From an alpha proteobacterium HIMB114 (GTDB lineage: Bacteria > Pseudomonadota > Alphaproteobacteria > Pelagibacterales > Pelagibacteraceae): DNA of 64,000 bases. Below are positions 28,277 through 36,135 of the stretch, one piece after another. The stretch is from contig ADAC02000001.1 in the NCBI GenBank assembly GCA_000163555.2, positions 868,001 through 932,000 of the forward strand, written 5' to 3'. Both the position numbers and the translations under genes were made by a program. The notes under the pieces are model-generated. The model saw nothing but the letters and a program-made list of their open reading frames with translations. It made no database searches and was not told the origin of the DNA. Positions within the stretch are counted from its first letter, which is position 1; each line of letters starts with the position of its first letter.

Positions 28277-29089
28277 TTAAATTATCTTCTTTCTTAAATA
28301 GTGAGATAAAATTTCTCCAATCACAATTAAACCAACAATAAATAAGATCACTGTAGTCACGCCTGGATAATTAGACATGTGCATCTGCCTGAAGAAAGCA
28401 AGTCCTAGTCCGCCTGCTCCAACTAAGCCCATGACAGCTGATCTTCTAATATTAATGTCCCATTCAAAAATAATTGTTCCAATTACAGTAGGTAGTATTT
28501 GAGGTATAATTCCATAATACATTACATCAAACCCTGAACCGCCAGCGGCTTTAATAGCCTCGATTGGTTTTTTATCTGCGCCTTCAATATTTTCTGCAAT
28601 GATTTTTGAAATAAAGCCTACAGATCTAAATGCCAAAGCTAATATACCTGGTAAAGCGCCAAGACCAACCGCACCAACAAATATTAACGCCCAAATAATC
28701 TCGTGAACAGATCGACTAATTGTCATTAACATTCTAGCAAAACCAAAGCTAAGGCTTCCTAATGGTGTAACATTTTTAGCTCCGAGCCAAGCTACCGGTA
28801 ATGATAATAATAAGCCCAACATTGTACCAAGACATGCCATTAAAAATGTTTCAAAAGCTGGAAGTATAAGAAGGGGCATAATCTTTACATCTAAGCCAAT
28901 GAAATAAGACAATTGTTTTAATATTGATGCACCTGAACCAATTCGATGCCAATCAGTATCTAATATAATTATGAAATATACACTAAGAAATATAACAGCA
29001 ATTAACAAAACATAAAAAATTAATTTTTTTAATATTTTGGATGAATTTTGTTTCGAATAATCATCTATAGTTAACTGATATCCGCTCAT
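28277..29089 (-). CDS. phnE: Phosphonate ABC transporter permease PhnE (first copy)
   Basis: A 270-residue permease homologous to the following gene. It has a cytoplasmic N-terminus, membrane segments from about residue 23, and a coupling helix in IEAIKAAGGSGFDVMYYGIIPQILPTVIG near residue 177, followed by RRSAVMGLVGAGGLGL. Two tandem phnE genes are common in phnCDEE phosphonate/phosphite importers. It lies 2 bases after phnC. Confidence 0.91.
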   Translation of the reverse strand: MSGYQLTIDDYSKQNSSKILKKLIFYVLLIAVIFLSVYFIIILDTDWHRIGSGASILKQLSYFIGLDVKIMPLLILPAFETFLMACLGTMLGLLLSLPVAWLGAKNVTPLGSLSFGFARMLMTISRSVHEIIWALIFVGAVGLGALPGILALAFRSVGFISKIIAENIEGADKKPIEAIKAAGGSGFDVMYYGIIPQILPTVIGTIIFEWDINIRRSAVMGLVGAGGLGLAFFRQMHMSNYPGVTTVILFIVGLIVIGEILSHYLRKKII

Positions 29090-29091
29090 TT

Positions 29092-29850
29092 TTAAAGAAC
29101 CTCGAATTTATATAGATCCTGTAAAACATCATTAGTTAATTTTTCAGTAACATCATCAAATTTCTTTTTACCATCTTGTAAACCTAAAATTTTATTTGCA
29201 AATTGTTTTGCAAGTTCAATATTATGAATATTACATAAAACTGGAATTTTTAATTCATCAGCTATTTGTTTTATTAATTCCATCATTTCGACAGCAATTT
29301 TTGGGTCCAAACTCGATGTTGGCTCATCAACTAAAAGCATTTCCGGCTCTTGCATTAAAGCTCTTGCAATACCTACTCTTTGTCTCTGTCCTCCACTCAA
29401 CTGGTCTACTCTTTTATTTGCAAAATCCTTCAAACCTACTTTTTCAATAAATTGAATTGCGCGACCCACATCTTTTTTACTAAACATACGAAACAGGCTA
29501 GAAAAAGTATTCATATAACCTAATCTACCCGTCAAAACGTTGTCTATAACTGACATTCGATCAATCAAATTAAATTCTTGAAAAATCATACCAATTCTTC
29601 TTCTAACGTTTCTCAATTTTTGACCACCAAGGCTTAATAACTGTTCTCCCTTAAAATTTACTTCTCCATTATTTGGATTTGCTAGCTTGTTAATACATCT
29701 AATTAATGATGATTTTCCAGCACCACTTGGTCCAATAATTGCATAAAAATCATTTTGCATAACTTCAAAAGAAATATCAAACAACACTTGGGGTCCACCT
29801 TTGGTGTATGTTAAATTCAAATTTTTAACTTCTAAAACTTTTTCACTCAT
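29092..29850 (-). CDS. phnC: Phosphonate ABC transporter ATP-binding protein
   Basis: Cytoplasmic ATPase of the phosphonate importer, 252 residues. Walker A GPSGAGKSS lies near residue 36, the Q-loop in MIFQEFNLIDR, signature LSGGQRQR near residue 147 and Walker B MLLVDEPTSSLD near residue 168. The start is set at 29850 (MSEKVLEVKN), with GGGAG 9 bases upstream. The upstream in-frame ATG at 29865 touches the base of a 14-bp hairpin and would overlap that ribosome-binding site. Confidence 0.93.
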   Translation of the reverse strand: MSEKVLEVKNLNLTYTKGGPQVLFDISFEVMQNDFYAIIGPSGAGKSSLIRCINKLANPNNGEVNFKGEQLLSLGGQKLRNVRRRIGMIFQEFNLIDRMSVIDNVLTGRLGYMNTFSSLFRMFSKKDVGRAIQFIEKVGLKDFANKRVDQLSGGQRQRVGIARALMQEPEMLLVDEPTSSLDPKIAVEMMELIKQIADELKIPVLCNIHNIELAKQFANKILGLQDGKKKFDDVTEKLTNDVLQDLYKFEVL

Positions 29851-29865
29851 AATATTTTCTCCCAT

Positions 29866-29897
29866 ATCACGCGTTTATAAAATTATAAACGCGTGAT
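29866..29897 (-). repeat. 14-bp perfect hairpin between phnD and phnC
   Basis: ATCACGCGTTTATA (29866-29879) and its exact reverse complement (29884-29897) flank a 4-base loop. It begins 19 bases after the phnD stop and ends 15 bases before the phnC ATG, immediately next to the GGGAG ribosome-binding site. No U tract follows, so it is more likely an RNA-stability or translation-damping element than a terminator. Confidence 0.85.
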
Positions 29898-29916
29898 TAA
29901 TTAACTTTTCAGGGAA

Positions 29917-30822
29917 TTACTTCTTTTTCTTTTTCTTAAACTCAGCTTTAGCTTTAGCTAAAGTTCTAATCACATCATAGTCTTTGTCAGACATTGCAAC
30001 AAATTTTGATGATTTTAGGTTGTCTAAGAATTTTTTAGCTCCTGGATCATTTCCAAGTTCTAAGAAAGTTGATCTGATCGCTTTTTTTATAGGATCGCAT
30101 AATTTTCCACTATAGACAAAAGGGTCTTGTGGAACTGGAGGTGATCTCCATAAAATATTAAAGTCAGATAACTTTACTTTACCTTTAGATACAACGTTAT
30201 CAAATCGGTGACTAGCTACAAAGCCAGCATCAATTTTTCCACTATGTACTGCTAAAGTTGTTAAGTCATGACCACCTGTGTAGACAATTCTTTTCCAGAA
30301 CTTATCTGCATCAGTATTCATACTTGGAGCCCATACGACTCTTGGTATTAAGTCACCAGATGTACTTCCAGGGTCAGCATGCCCAACTGTTGCACCTTTT
30401 AAAGATTTTTGAGTTGTAAATTTAGACCCTTTCTTTGAAATCAATACTGATTCATATCCAGGACCTTCTTTTTGCATGTACCCTTTTTTCTTTGCATAAG
30501 TTGCAAACACTTCAATTGACTTATCTTTCTTTTTCGCAGTGATGTATCCGTAAGGACCTAATACTGCTACGTCAACGAAGCCTCCGATTAACGCTTCAGC
30601 AACTGATGCGTATGAAGTAGGCATATAGAACTCGATTTTCTTTCCAGTATTTGCTTTTAATTTCTTTAATACTGGTCTGTATAGATCAAGCTCAAATGAT
30701 GACTCTTCGGTAGGTATTATTGAAAACCTTAATTGCTTAGGATCTTTACATTTCGAATATGCAAAGTTAGTTCCTAGCAAAAGGGCTGTAAATAATACCA
30801 GTGTCTTTTTTATTAACTGCAT
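29917..30822 (-). CDS. phnD: Phosphonate/phosphite/phosphate ABC transporter substrate-binding protein
   Basis: Periplasmic binding protein, 301 residues, with a signal peptide at residues 1-23 (MQLIKKTLVLFTALLLGTNFAYS). PhnD family features include LRFSIIPTEESSFELDLYRPVLKKL near residue 31, VAVLGPYGYITAKK near residue 78, VGHADPGSTSGDLIPR near residue 146 and IDAGFVASHRFD near residue 197. The C-terminus is Lys-rich. A strong GGGGGAG ribosome-binding site precedes the ATG. It heads the phnD-phnC-phnE-phnE-DUF47-pit operon. Phosphonate as ligand is inferred from family and from the neighbouring phnA operon. Confidence 0.92.
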   Translation of the reverse strand: MQLIKKTLVLFTALLLGTNFAYSKCKDPKQLRFSIIPTEESSFELDLYRPVLKKLKANTGKKIEFYMPTSYASVAEALIGGFVDVAVLGPYGYITAKKKDKSIEVFATYAKKKGYMQKEGPGYESVLISKKGSKFTTQKSLKGATVGHADPGSTSGDLIPRVVWAPSMNTDADKFWKRIVYTGGHDLTTLAVHSGKIDAGFVASHRFDNVVSKGKVKLSDFNILWRSPPVPQDPFVYSGKLCDPIKKAIRSTFLELGNDPGAKKFLDNLKSSKFVAMSDKDYDVIRTLAKAKAEFKKKKKK

Positions 30823-30844
30823 ATTTCTCCCCCTATTTGAGTTG

Positions 30845-30890
30845 CACTTAAGTGTACTAATAACTTAATAATATGGATCATTTGTTACAA
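30845..30890 (-). promoter_or_regulatory. phnD leader: 10-bp palindrome and lone Pho half-site
   Basis: The perfect palindrome CACTTAAGTG (30845-30854) lies 23 bases upstream of the phnD ATG, and a single TTGTAAC (minus strand, 30890-30884) resembles one half of the Pho boxes seen before pstS and arsC. No second half is found at 11-base spacing. PhoB control of phnD is therefore possible but not shown; the palindrome could be another operator. Confidence 0.3.
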
Positions 30891-30957
30891 TAAAGAAAAA
30901 ACGATAAGGGCTATCGGATTACAGATTATTTAGTAATATAAACCAAGGGTTGAAAAA

Positions 30958-31722
30958 TTGACAAAAAACTTCATAAAAATCTTAGGTTGTGGAAGCTCTC
31001 AGGGTGTTCCAAAAATAGATGGTGATTGGGGGCAATGCAAAAAAAACATAAAAAATATAAGAACAAGATGCTCAATATTTGTCCAAATAAAAAATATAAA
31101 ATTTATTATCGATACCTCTCCAGATATCAGATTTCAATTACTAAAAAATAAAATAGATAATATTGATTTTGCTCTTTTTACCCACGCTCATGCTGATCAT
31201 ATATTGGGAATAAATGAATTAAGAACATTTTATATTAAACAAAAAAAGAAATTTAATATTTACTTAACTAAATTTACTGAAAAAAGTTTAAAAAAGATGT
31301 TTAAGTATCTTTTTATTAACCAAAAAAATTATCCAGCAGTATTAAAAAGCAATATCATTTTAAATAAGAAAAAGGTCAGAAATTTAAATATCCAAGCTAT
31401 AAATGTTATTCACGGAACAATGAAAACTATAGGATACAGAATTAATAATTTTGCTTATATTCCTGATTTTAAAAAAATAAATAATTCTGAACTTAAAAAA
31501 TTGCAAAATTTAGATGTTTTAATCATCGATTGTTTTAGATACAAAGAGCATAATACACATGTTAACCTAACAGAATGTCTTCATTATATTAAAAATATTA
31601 ATCCAAAAAAAGCTTATTTAACTAATTTAAATCAAGACTTAGATTACTTTAAATTAAAAAAGAAAATCAAAAAAAATAATATAAATCCTTCTTATGATGG
31701 TTTGAAAATTAAATTAAATTAG
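30958..31722 (+). CDS. Metallo-beta-lactamase-fold hydrolase
   Basis: A 254-residue MBL-fold protein of the phosphoribosyl cyclic phosphodiesterase-like family (GCGSSQGVPKIDGDWGQC at the N-terminus). Metal motifs are THAHADH at residues 75-81, His152 in IHGT, and Asp170 in YIPDF. The motif that usually reads TNLHxDLDY reads TNLNQDLDY here (Asn225), so a usual His is missing. The frame opens with TTG at 30958, preceded by AAGGG 8 bases upstream. Family resemblance to PhnP is general; without C-P lyase genes a PhnP role is unlikely. Confidence 0.78.
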   Translation: MTKNFIKILGCGSSQGVPKIDGDWGQCKKNIKNIRTRCSIFVQIKNIKFIIDTSPDIRFQLLKNKIDNIDFALFTHAHADHILGINELRTFYIKQKKKFNIYLTKFTEKSLKKMFKYLFINQKNYPAVLKSNIILNKKKVRNLNIQAINVIHGTMKTIGYRINNFAYIPDFKKINNSELKKLQNLDVLIIDCFRYKEHNTHVNLTECLHYIKNINPKKAYLTNLNQDLDYFKLKKKIKKNNINPSYDGLKIKLN

Positions 31723-31752
31723 TCTCTAAAATTATTAAATTATATTTTAAAT

Positions 31753-31770
31753 ATTTAACAAAACTGTAAC
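31753..31770 (+). promoter_or_regulatory. Pho box (PhoB binding site) upstream of arsC-aqp-phoR
   Basis: ATTTAAC-AAAA-CTGTAAC is a 7-4-7 direct repeat matching the PhoB consensus (CTGTAAC-like halves at 11-base period). It lies 22 bases upstream of the arsC ATG, with a -10-like CATAAT at 31776-31781. The near-identical element upstream of pstS in this window supports the call. Confidence 0.72.
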
Positions 31771-31792
31771 AAATCCATAATACATTGAGGCT

Positions 31793-32209
31793 ATGAAAAA
31801 AGTATTATTTCTTTGTACAGGAAACTCGGTACGATCTATAATATCAGAGTGTCTATTAAATCAATTAGGTCATAATAACTTTCAAGCATACAGTGCAGGG
31901 TCAAAACCAACAGGTAAAGTAAACCCCTATACAATCAAAGTTTTAGAAAAAAATAATATTAATTATAAAAATACTTTAAGTAAAAGTTGGGATACTTTCA
32001 TAGATACTAAATTTGATACTGTTGTTACGGTTTGTAATCGTGCAGCAAATGAAACATGCCCTGTTTATCCTGGATCGCCAAAAAAATTGCATTGGGAATT
32101 GGAAGACCCTGCTGCTTTTAATGGAAATGATGAAGAAAAATTAAACGAATTTCAAAGAATATTTGATCAAATTCATGAACGTATTAAAAAGGAATTCATA
32201 GATCAATGA
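31793..32209 (+). CDS. arsC: Arsenate reductase, thioredoxin-coupled low-molecular-weight phosphatase type
   Basis: Reduces arsenate to arsenite in the cytoplasm; 138 residues. The P-loop CTGNSVRS (Cys8 to Arg14) and the redox pair Cys81 and Cys89 in CNRAANETCP match thioredoxin-dependent ArsC, with the DP loop in WELEDPAAF near residue 106. A plain protein tyrosine phosphatase would lack the extra cysteines. It overlaps the aquaporin gene as ATGA and sits behind a Pho box, fitting detoxification of arsenate that enters through phosphate transporters. Confidence 0.9.
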   Translation: MKKVLFLCTGNSVRSIISECLLNQLGHNNFQAYSAGSKPTGKVNPYTIKVLEKNNINYKNTLSKSWDTFIDTKFDTVVTVCNRAANETCPVYPGSPKKLHWELEDPAAFNGNDEEKLNEFQRIFDQIHERIKKEFIDQ

Positions 32210-32856
32210 ACAAAAATATAAAAAAATATTTTTTAGAATTTCTAGGAACTTTTATTTTACTACTAACTATTGTTGGCTCAGGAATTATGGGAACTAATCT
32301 TTCAAGTAATGAAAGTGTTACTTTAATTGCTAATGCAATTTCCATTGGTCTAATTCTTTTTGTATTAATTTCATCTTTTAGATCAATATCAGGTGCTCAC
32401 TTTAATCCGGCGGTAAGCATAATGTTAGTACTTATGAAAAAAATGAAATCCGAAGATGCGATTATTTATATTTTTTTACAAATAACTGGTGCTTGCTTAG
32501 GAGTAATTTTTGCAAATTATCTTTTTGGTCTAGATGCGGTCCAACAGGCAGCTAAAGTTCGAGGTGGAGAAAGCATATTTGTATCAGAAATTTTTGCGAC
32601 ATTTGGTTTATTGTTTCTTATACTTTTGAACGGAAGAAAAAGTGACTTAGCCATTGGTTCAATTATTGGTTCATATATTACATCTGCAATTTGGTTTACT
32701 TCCTCTACCTCTTTTGCCAACCCAGCTGTTTCAATAGCTAGAAGTCTTACAGATACTTTTACTGGTATACATTTTTCTAATGTACCAATGTTTATTATCG
32801 CACAATTAATATCGATTGTTTTAGTTCTTATTGTATTTAAAAAAATTTTTAAATAA
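32206..32856 (+). CDS. MIP-family aquaglyceroporin, probable arsenite channel (AqpS-like)
   Basis: A 216-residue channel protein with six membrane segments and two NPA loops: HFNPAVS (Asn67-Pro68-Ala69) and FANPAVSIARS (Asn172-Pro173-Ala174, Arg179). Coupled directly to arsC, it resembles the Sinorhizobium AqpS arrangement, in which arsenate is reduced and arsenite leaves by downhill flow through the channel. Glycerol or water permeation is the alternative if it acts separately. Confidence 0.86.
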   Translation: MNKNIKKYFLEFLGTFILLLTIVGSGIMGTNLSSNESVTLIANAISIGLILFVLISSFRSISGAHFNPAVSIMLVLMKKMKSEDAIIYIFLQITGACLGVIFANYLFGLDAVQQAAKVRGGESIFVSEIFATFGLLFLILLNGRKSDLAIGSIIGSYITSAIWFTSSTSFANPAVSIARSLTDTFTGIHFSNVPMFIIAQLISIVLVLIVFKKIFK

Positions 32857-32870
32857 CCTACAAAGCGATT

Positions 32871-34013
32871 ATGGAGTTTTTATATTTATTAGCGGGTTTT
32901 ATAATTGCCTACGTAATTATAAAAATTTTTTCTAAGAAAAAAAATACTAAATCATTTATAAAAATTCAAGAAAGTGAAGATGGAAGCAAATATATAACCT
33001 GGACTAAAGCCTTAAATTTAATTGAGGATCAAATTTTTGTTATAAACAAAAATAAGACTGTTATTTTTGCAAATACATCTGCTAAAAATCAATTTGGTTC
33101 AAAAATAGTTGCAAATCATTATGCCTCAATTATCAGGGATGCTAATTTTATAGAAGCAATTAATAATATTTTTGAAAATAAAAAAAACTCTTCTGTTAAC
33201 TCTGAAATTAATTTTCCAACTTATCAATTTTTAAAAGCTAACTTATATTATATTGAAGAAAATCTTTTTGATGAAAACTTTACAATCATGGTTGTGCTTC
33301 AAGACCTAACTGACCTTCTAAAAATTGAAAAATTAAAGTCTGACTTTGTTGCAAACGTATCACACGAACTTAGAACTCCGCTACAAAGTATTAAACTTGG
33401 TTTAGAAACAATTACAGATGGACCTGCAAAATCTGACAATGCTGCAAAACAGAAATTTTTAAATATTATGAAAAATGAAACCAATCGAATGGATCAATTA
33501 ATTACGGATTTACTAACACTTTCTAAAATTGAACAAGAAGAACATAAAAGGCCAAATGATAAAGTAAATGTCAAAGATATAATTAATATCGTGATTTCAA
33601 ATTTAGAAACCTTATCTCAAAATAAAAAAATTAAAATCTCAAATCTTATTTCAAGCGATAAGATTGTTTTAGGTGATCATAATAAATTAATAGAAGTTTT
33701 TTATAATATTATTGAAAATGCAATTAAATATAGTGATGAAAATAAAGAAATATCAGTACACGCTGAAATAAAAGATGATTTTGTTGAAATCAAAATTATT
33801 GATCAAGGATATGGTATACCCAAAACTTCTCTGGGGCGTGTGACAGAAAGATTTTTTAGAGTTGATCCAGAAAAAAGTAAAAAAATTGGTGGTACAGGAC
33901 TAGGTTTAGCAATTGTAAAACATTTAATTAATCAGCATCGTGGCCAGCTTAATATCAGAAGTGAATTGGATAAAGGAAGTGAATTTGAGATCAAATTGCC
34001 AACCGCAAATTAG
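32871..34013 (+). CDS. phoR: Phosphate regulon sensor histidine kinase
   Basis: A 380-residue kinase. One membrane segment (residues 1-20) is followed by a PAS-like domain (about 45-150), HisKA with phospho-acceptor His165 in NVSHELRTPL, and HATPase_c with NAIKYSDE, DQGYGIP and GGTGLGLAIVKHL. It phosphorylates PhoB under phosphate limitation. The gene is 14 bases after the aquaporin in an arsC-led operon, and converges on phoB with 4 overlapping bases. The short membrane region without a periplasmic domain matches PhoR, which senses through the Pst-PhoU complex. Confidence 0.9.
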   Translation: MEFLYLLAGFIIAYVIIKIFSKKKNTKSFIKIQESEDGSKYITWTKALNLIEDQIFVINKNKTVIFANTSAKNQFGSKIVANHYASIIRDANFIEAINNIFENKKNSSVNSEINFPTYQFLKANLYYIEENLFDENFTIMVVLQDLTDLLKIEKLKSDFVANVSHELRTPLQSIKLGLETITDGPAKSDNAAKQKFLNIMKNETNRMDQLITDLLTLSKIEQEEHKRPNDKVNVKDIINIVISNLETLSQNKKIKISNLISSDKIVLGDHNKLIEVFYNIIENAIKYSDENKEISVHAEIKDDFVEIKIIDQGYGIPKTSLGRVTERFFRVDPEKSKKIGGTGLGLAIVKHLINQHRGQLNIRSELDKGSEFEIKLPTAN

Positions 34014-34690
34014 TCTAAAGAGTACCCTGCAGACCTTACAGTTCTAATTAATTCTTTTGTACCATCTAAATTAATTGCTTTTCTTAATCTTCTTATATGA
34101 ACATCTACTGTTCGATTTTCTACGTTTATATTATCAGGCCAAATATTTGTGAGCAGTTGGTCTCTAGAATAAACTCGTTTTGGATTTTTAATGAAAAAAT
34201 CTAACATACGATACTCCGTGGGCCCAAGATCAATCTGAGTTTCATTTCTAAAAACTTTTCTTTGTATTCGATCTATAACTAAATCCTCATAAACAGCTTT
34301 ATCCTCTGCAACCCTTGGCTTACTTCTGCGTAGTAATGCATTAATCCTTGCAACTAGTTCAGCATGACCAAAAGGTTTCGTAATATAATCATCAGCACCA
34401 GCATTAAGTGCAGCAACTTTATCTTCCTCTTGACCTTTGGCAGTTAGCATAATGATTGGAAGATCTTGAAACTTTTTATCTTTTTTTAAGGATCTGCAAA
34501 TATCAATACCAGAAAGGTCCGGTAGCATCCAGTCTAGTAAAACTAGATCAGGTTCTTGCTCCTTAATTTCATGAAGAGCCTCTTCGCCATTACTAGAAAC
34601 TGAAAACTTAAAACCTTCTTTTTTTAAATTATATTCGACTAAAGTTATAATTGACTGTTCGTCTTCAACTAAAAAGACTTTGGCATCCAT
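34010..34690 (-). CDS. phoB: Phosphate regulon response regulator
   Basis: An OmpR/PhoB-type response regulator, 226 residues. The receiver domain has Asp10-Glu11, phospho-acceptor Asp53 (LLDWMLPD) and Lys in TAKGQ. The DNA-binding winged helix covers about residues 130-226, with LGPTEYRMLDFFIKNPKRVYSRDQLL and VDVHIRRLRKAI. It is the last gene of the pstSCAB-phoU-phoB run, 3 bases after phoU. It is predicted to bind the two Pho boxes in this window. Confidence 0.94.
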   Translation of the reverse strand: MDAKVFLVEDEQSIITLVEYNLKKEGFKFSVSSNGEEALHEIKEQEPDLVLLDWMLPDLSGIDICRSLKKDKKFQDLPIIMLTAKGQEEDKVAALNAGADDYITKPFGHAELVARINALLRRSKPRVAEDKAVYEDLVIDRIQRKVFRNETQIDLGPTEYRMLDFFIKNPKRVYSRDQLLTNIWPDNINVENRTVDVHIRRLRKAINLDGTKELIRTVRSAGYSLD

Positions 34691-34693
34691 AAA

Positions 34694-35356
34694 TTATTTT
34701 TGCGGATAATCACCTTCTATGAGGTAATGAACATTTTGGCATATACGCGAAAGGTGATCACCAGCTCGCTCTAAATTTTTACAAACAAAAAGTAAATTTG
34801 TTGCAAAATCTAAATTCTTCTTATCTTTTGATAAAAACTCTAACACTTCTTTTATAGAAGCAGTTGCTAAGTCATTAACTTGTTCATCGCTCTTAATTGT
34901 ATCTAAACTCTTTTGAACAGATTTTTCGATAAAACAATCTAAAGTAGACTTTAATTGTTTTTGTACCATTTCTCCCAAACTCTCAATTCTTTTCAACATT
35001 TCTGGTGGTAAATCATCTGGTAAAGGTAAAATTTTCTTTGCATTTCCTTTTGCCAAATCTCCAATTCTCTCAAGGTCTTGTGAAATTTTTAAAGTTGAAA
35101 TGGCATATCTAAGATCTATTGCTACAGGTGATCTTTTTACCAATATAGTCATTATATGTTGATCAATTGACGATCTAAACTTGTTGATTTTTGCATCGCT
35201 CTCTACAATTTTACTGACAGCATCTTTATCTACTGTGGTTATTGCGTTCATAGAGTCGTAAAGTAACTTTTCAGTCAAACTCCCCATCTGAACCAAGCTA
35301 TCATTTAAATGTTGAAGCTCTTCGTCGTATGATTTTACAATATGTTCATCGCTCAT
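34694..35356 (-). CDS. phoU: Phosphate transport regulator PhoU
   Basis: A 220-residue all-helical protein with two PhoU repeats; the metal-binding ERIGDLAKGNAK near residue 96 and ERAGDHLSRICQ near residue 195 are visible. PhoU links Pst transporter state to PhoR and represses the regulon in phosphate-rich conditions. It lies 2 bases after pstB and 3 before phoB. Confidence 0.95.
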   Translation of the reverse strand: MSDEHIVKSYDEELQHLNDSLVQMGSLTEKLLYDSMNAITTVDKDAVSKIVESDAKINKFRSSIDQHIMTILVKRSPVAIDLRYAISTLKISQDLERIGDLAKGNAKKILPLPDDLPPEMLKRIESLGEMVQKQLKSTLDCFIEKSVQKSLDTIKSDEQVNDLATASIKEVLEFLSKDKKNLDFATNLLFVCKNLERAGDHLSRICQNVHYLIEGDYPQK

Positions 35357-35358
35357 AA

Positions 35359-36135
35359 TTATCCAAATCTACCAGTTATATAATCTTGAGTCATGGTATT
35401 ATTAGGGTTCTTAAATATTTTTTCAGTTTCTCCCATTTCAATTAGTTTGCCTAAATGAAAAAAACCTGTTCTTTGAGAAACTCTTGCAGCTTGTGACATT
35501 GAGTGTGTTACAATTACAATGGTGAATGATCTTTTAAGAGAATCTATGAGTTCTTCAATTTTTGCAGTCGCAATCGGATCCAAGGCACTACAAGGCTCAT
35601 CCATTAAAATAATTTCAGGGTTAATAGATATTGCTCTGGCAATACATAATCTTTGCTGCTGTCCACCTGACAAACCTGTTCCTGGTTCATGCAATCGATC
35701 TTTTACCTCATTCCATAAAGCCGCTTTTTGCAAACTTGTTTCTACGATATGATCCATTTCATTTTTATCCTTAGCAATTCCATGAATACTCGGTCCGTAT
35801 GCAATATTATCATAAATACTTTTGGGAAAAGGATTTGGTTTTTGAAAAACCATTCCAACCTTTTCTCTTAAACGAACTACATCAACGTCAGGTTTATAAA
35901 TATTAAAATTATCTATTTCTATCTCACCTGTAATTTTACAAATATCAATCACATCGTTCATTCGATTAATACATCTTAAAAAGGTAGATTTTCCGCAACC
36001 CGATGGGCCAATTAAAGCTGTAACTTCATTTTTATAAATCTCTAAATCAATTCCAAATAAAGCCTGTTTATCGCCGTAGAAAACATCGATATTTTTACTT
36101 ATAACTTTTGATTCTCTTTTATTTTCTAGTTCCAT
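35359..36135 (-). CDS. pstB: Phosphate ABC transporter ATP-binding protein
   Basis: A 258-residue ATPase of the high-affinity phosphate importer. Walker [10 protein letters not shown] lies near residue 43, signature [16 protein letters not shown] near residue 155 and Walker [17 protein letters not shown] near residue 175. The PstB-specific region CINRMND near residue 55 is present. It overlaps pstA by 10 bases. Confidence 0.96.
   Translation of the reverse strand: MELENKRESKVISKNIDVFYGDKQALFGIDLEIYKNEVTALIGPSGCGKSTFLRCINRMNDVIDICKITGEIEIDNFNIYKPDVDVVRLREKVGMVFQKPNPFPKSIYDNIAYGPSIHGIAKDKNEMDHIVETSLQKAALWNEVKDRLHEPGTGLSGGQQQRLCIARAISINPEIILMDEPCSALDPIATAKIEELIDSLKRSFTIVIVTHSMSQAARVSQRTGFFHLGKLIEMGETEKIFKNPNNTMTQDYITGRFG

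Noticed and set aside
30958-31722. PhnP of a C-P lyase pathway
   Set aside because: No phnG-phnM genes are present and the MBL family is broad. The sequence resembles the common alphaproteobacterial MBL group.
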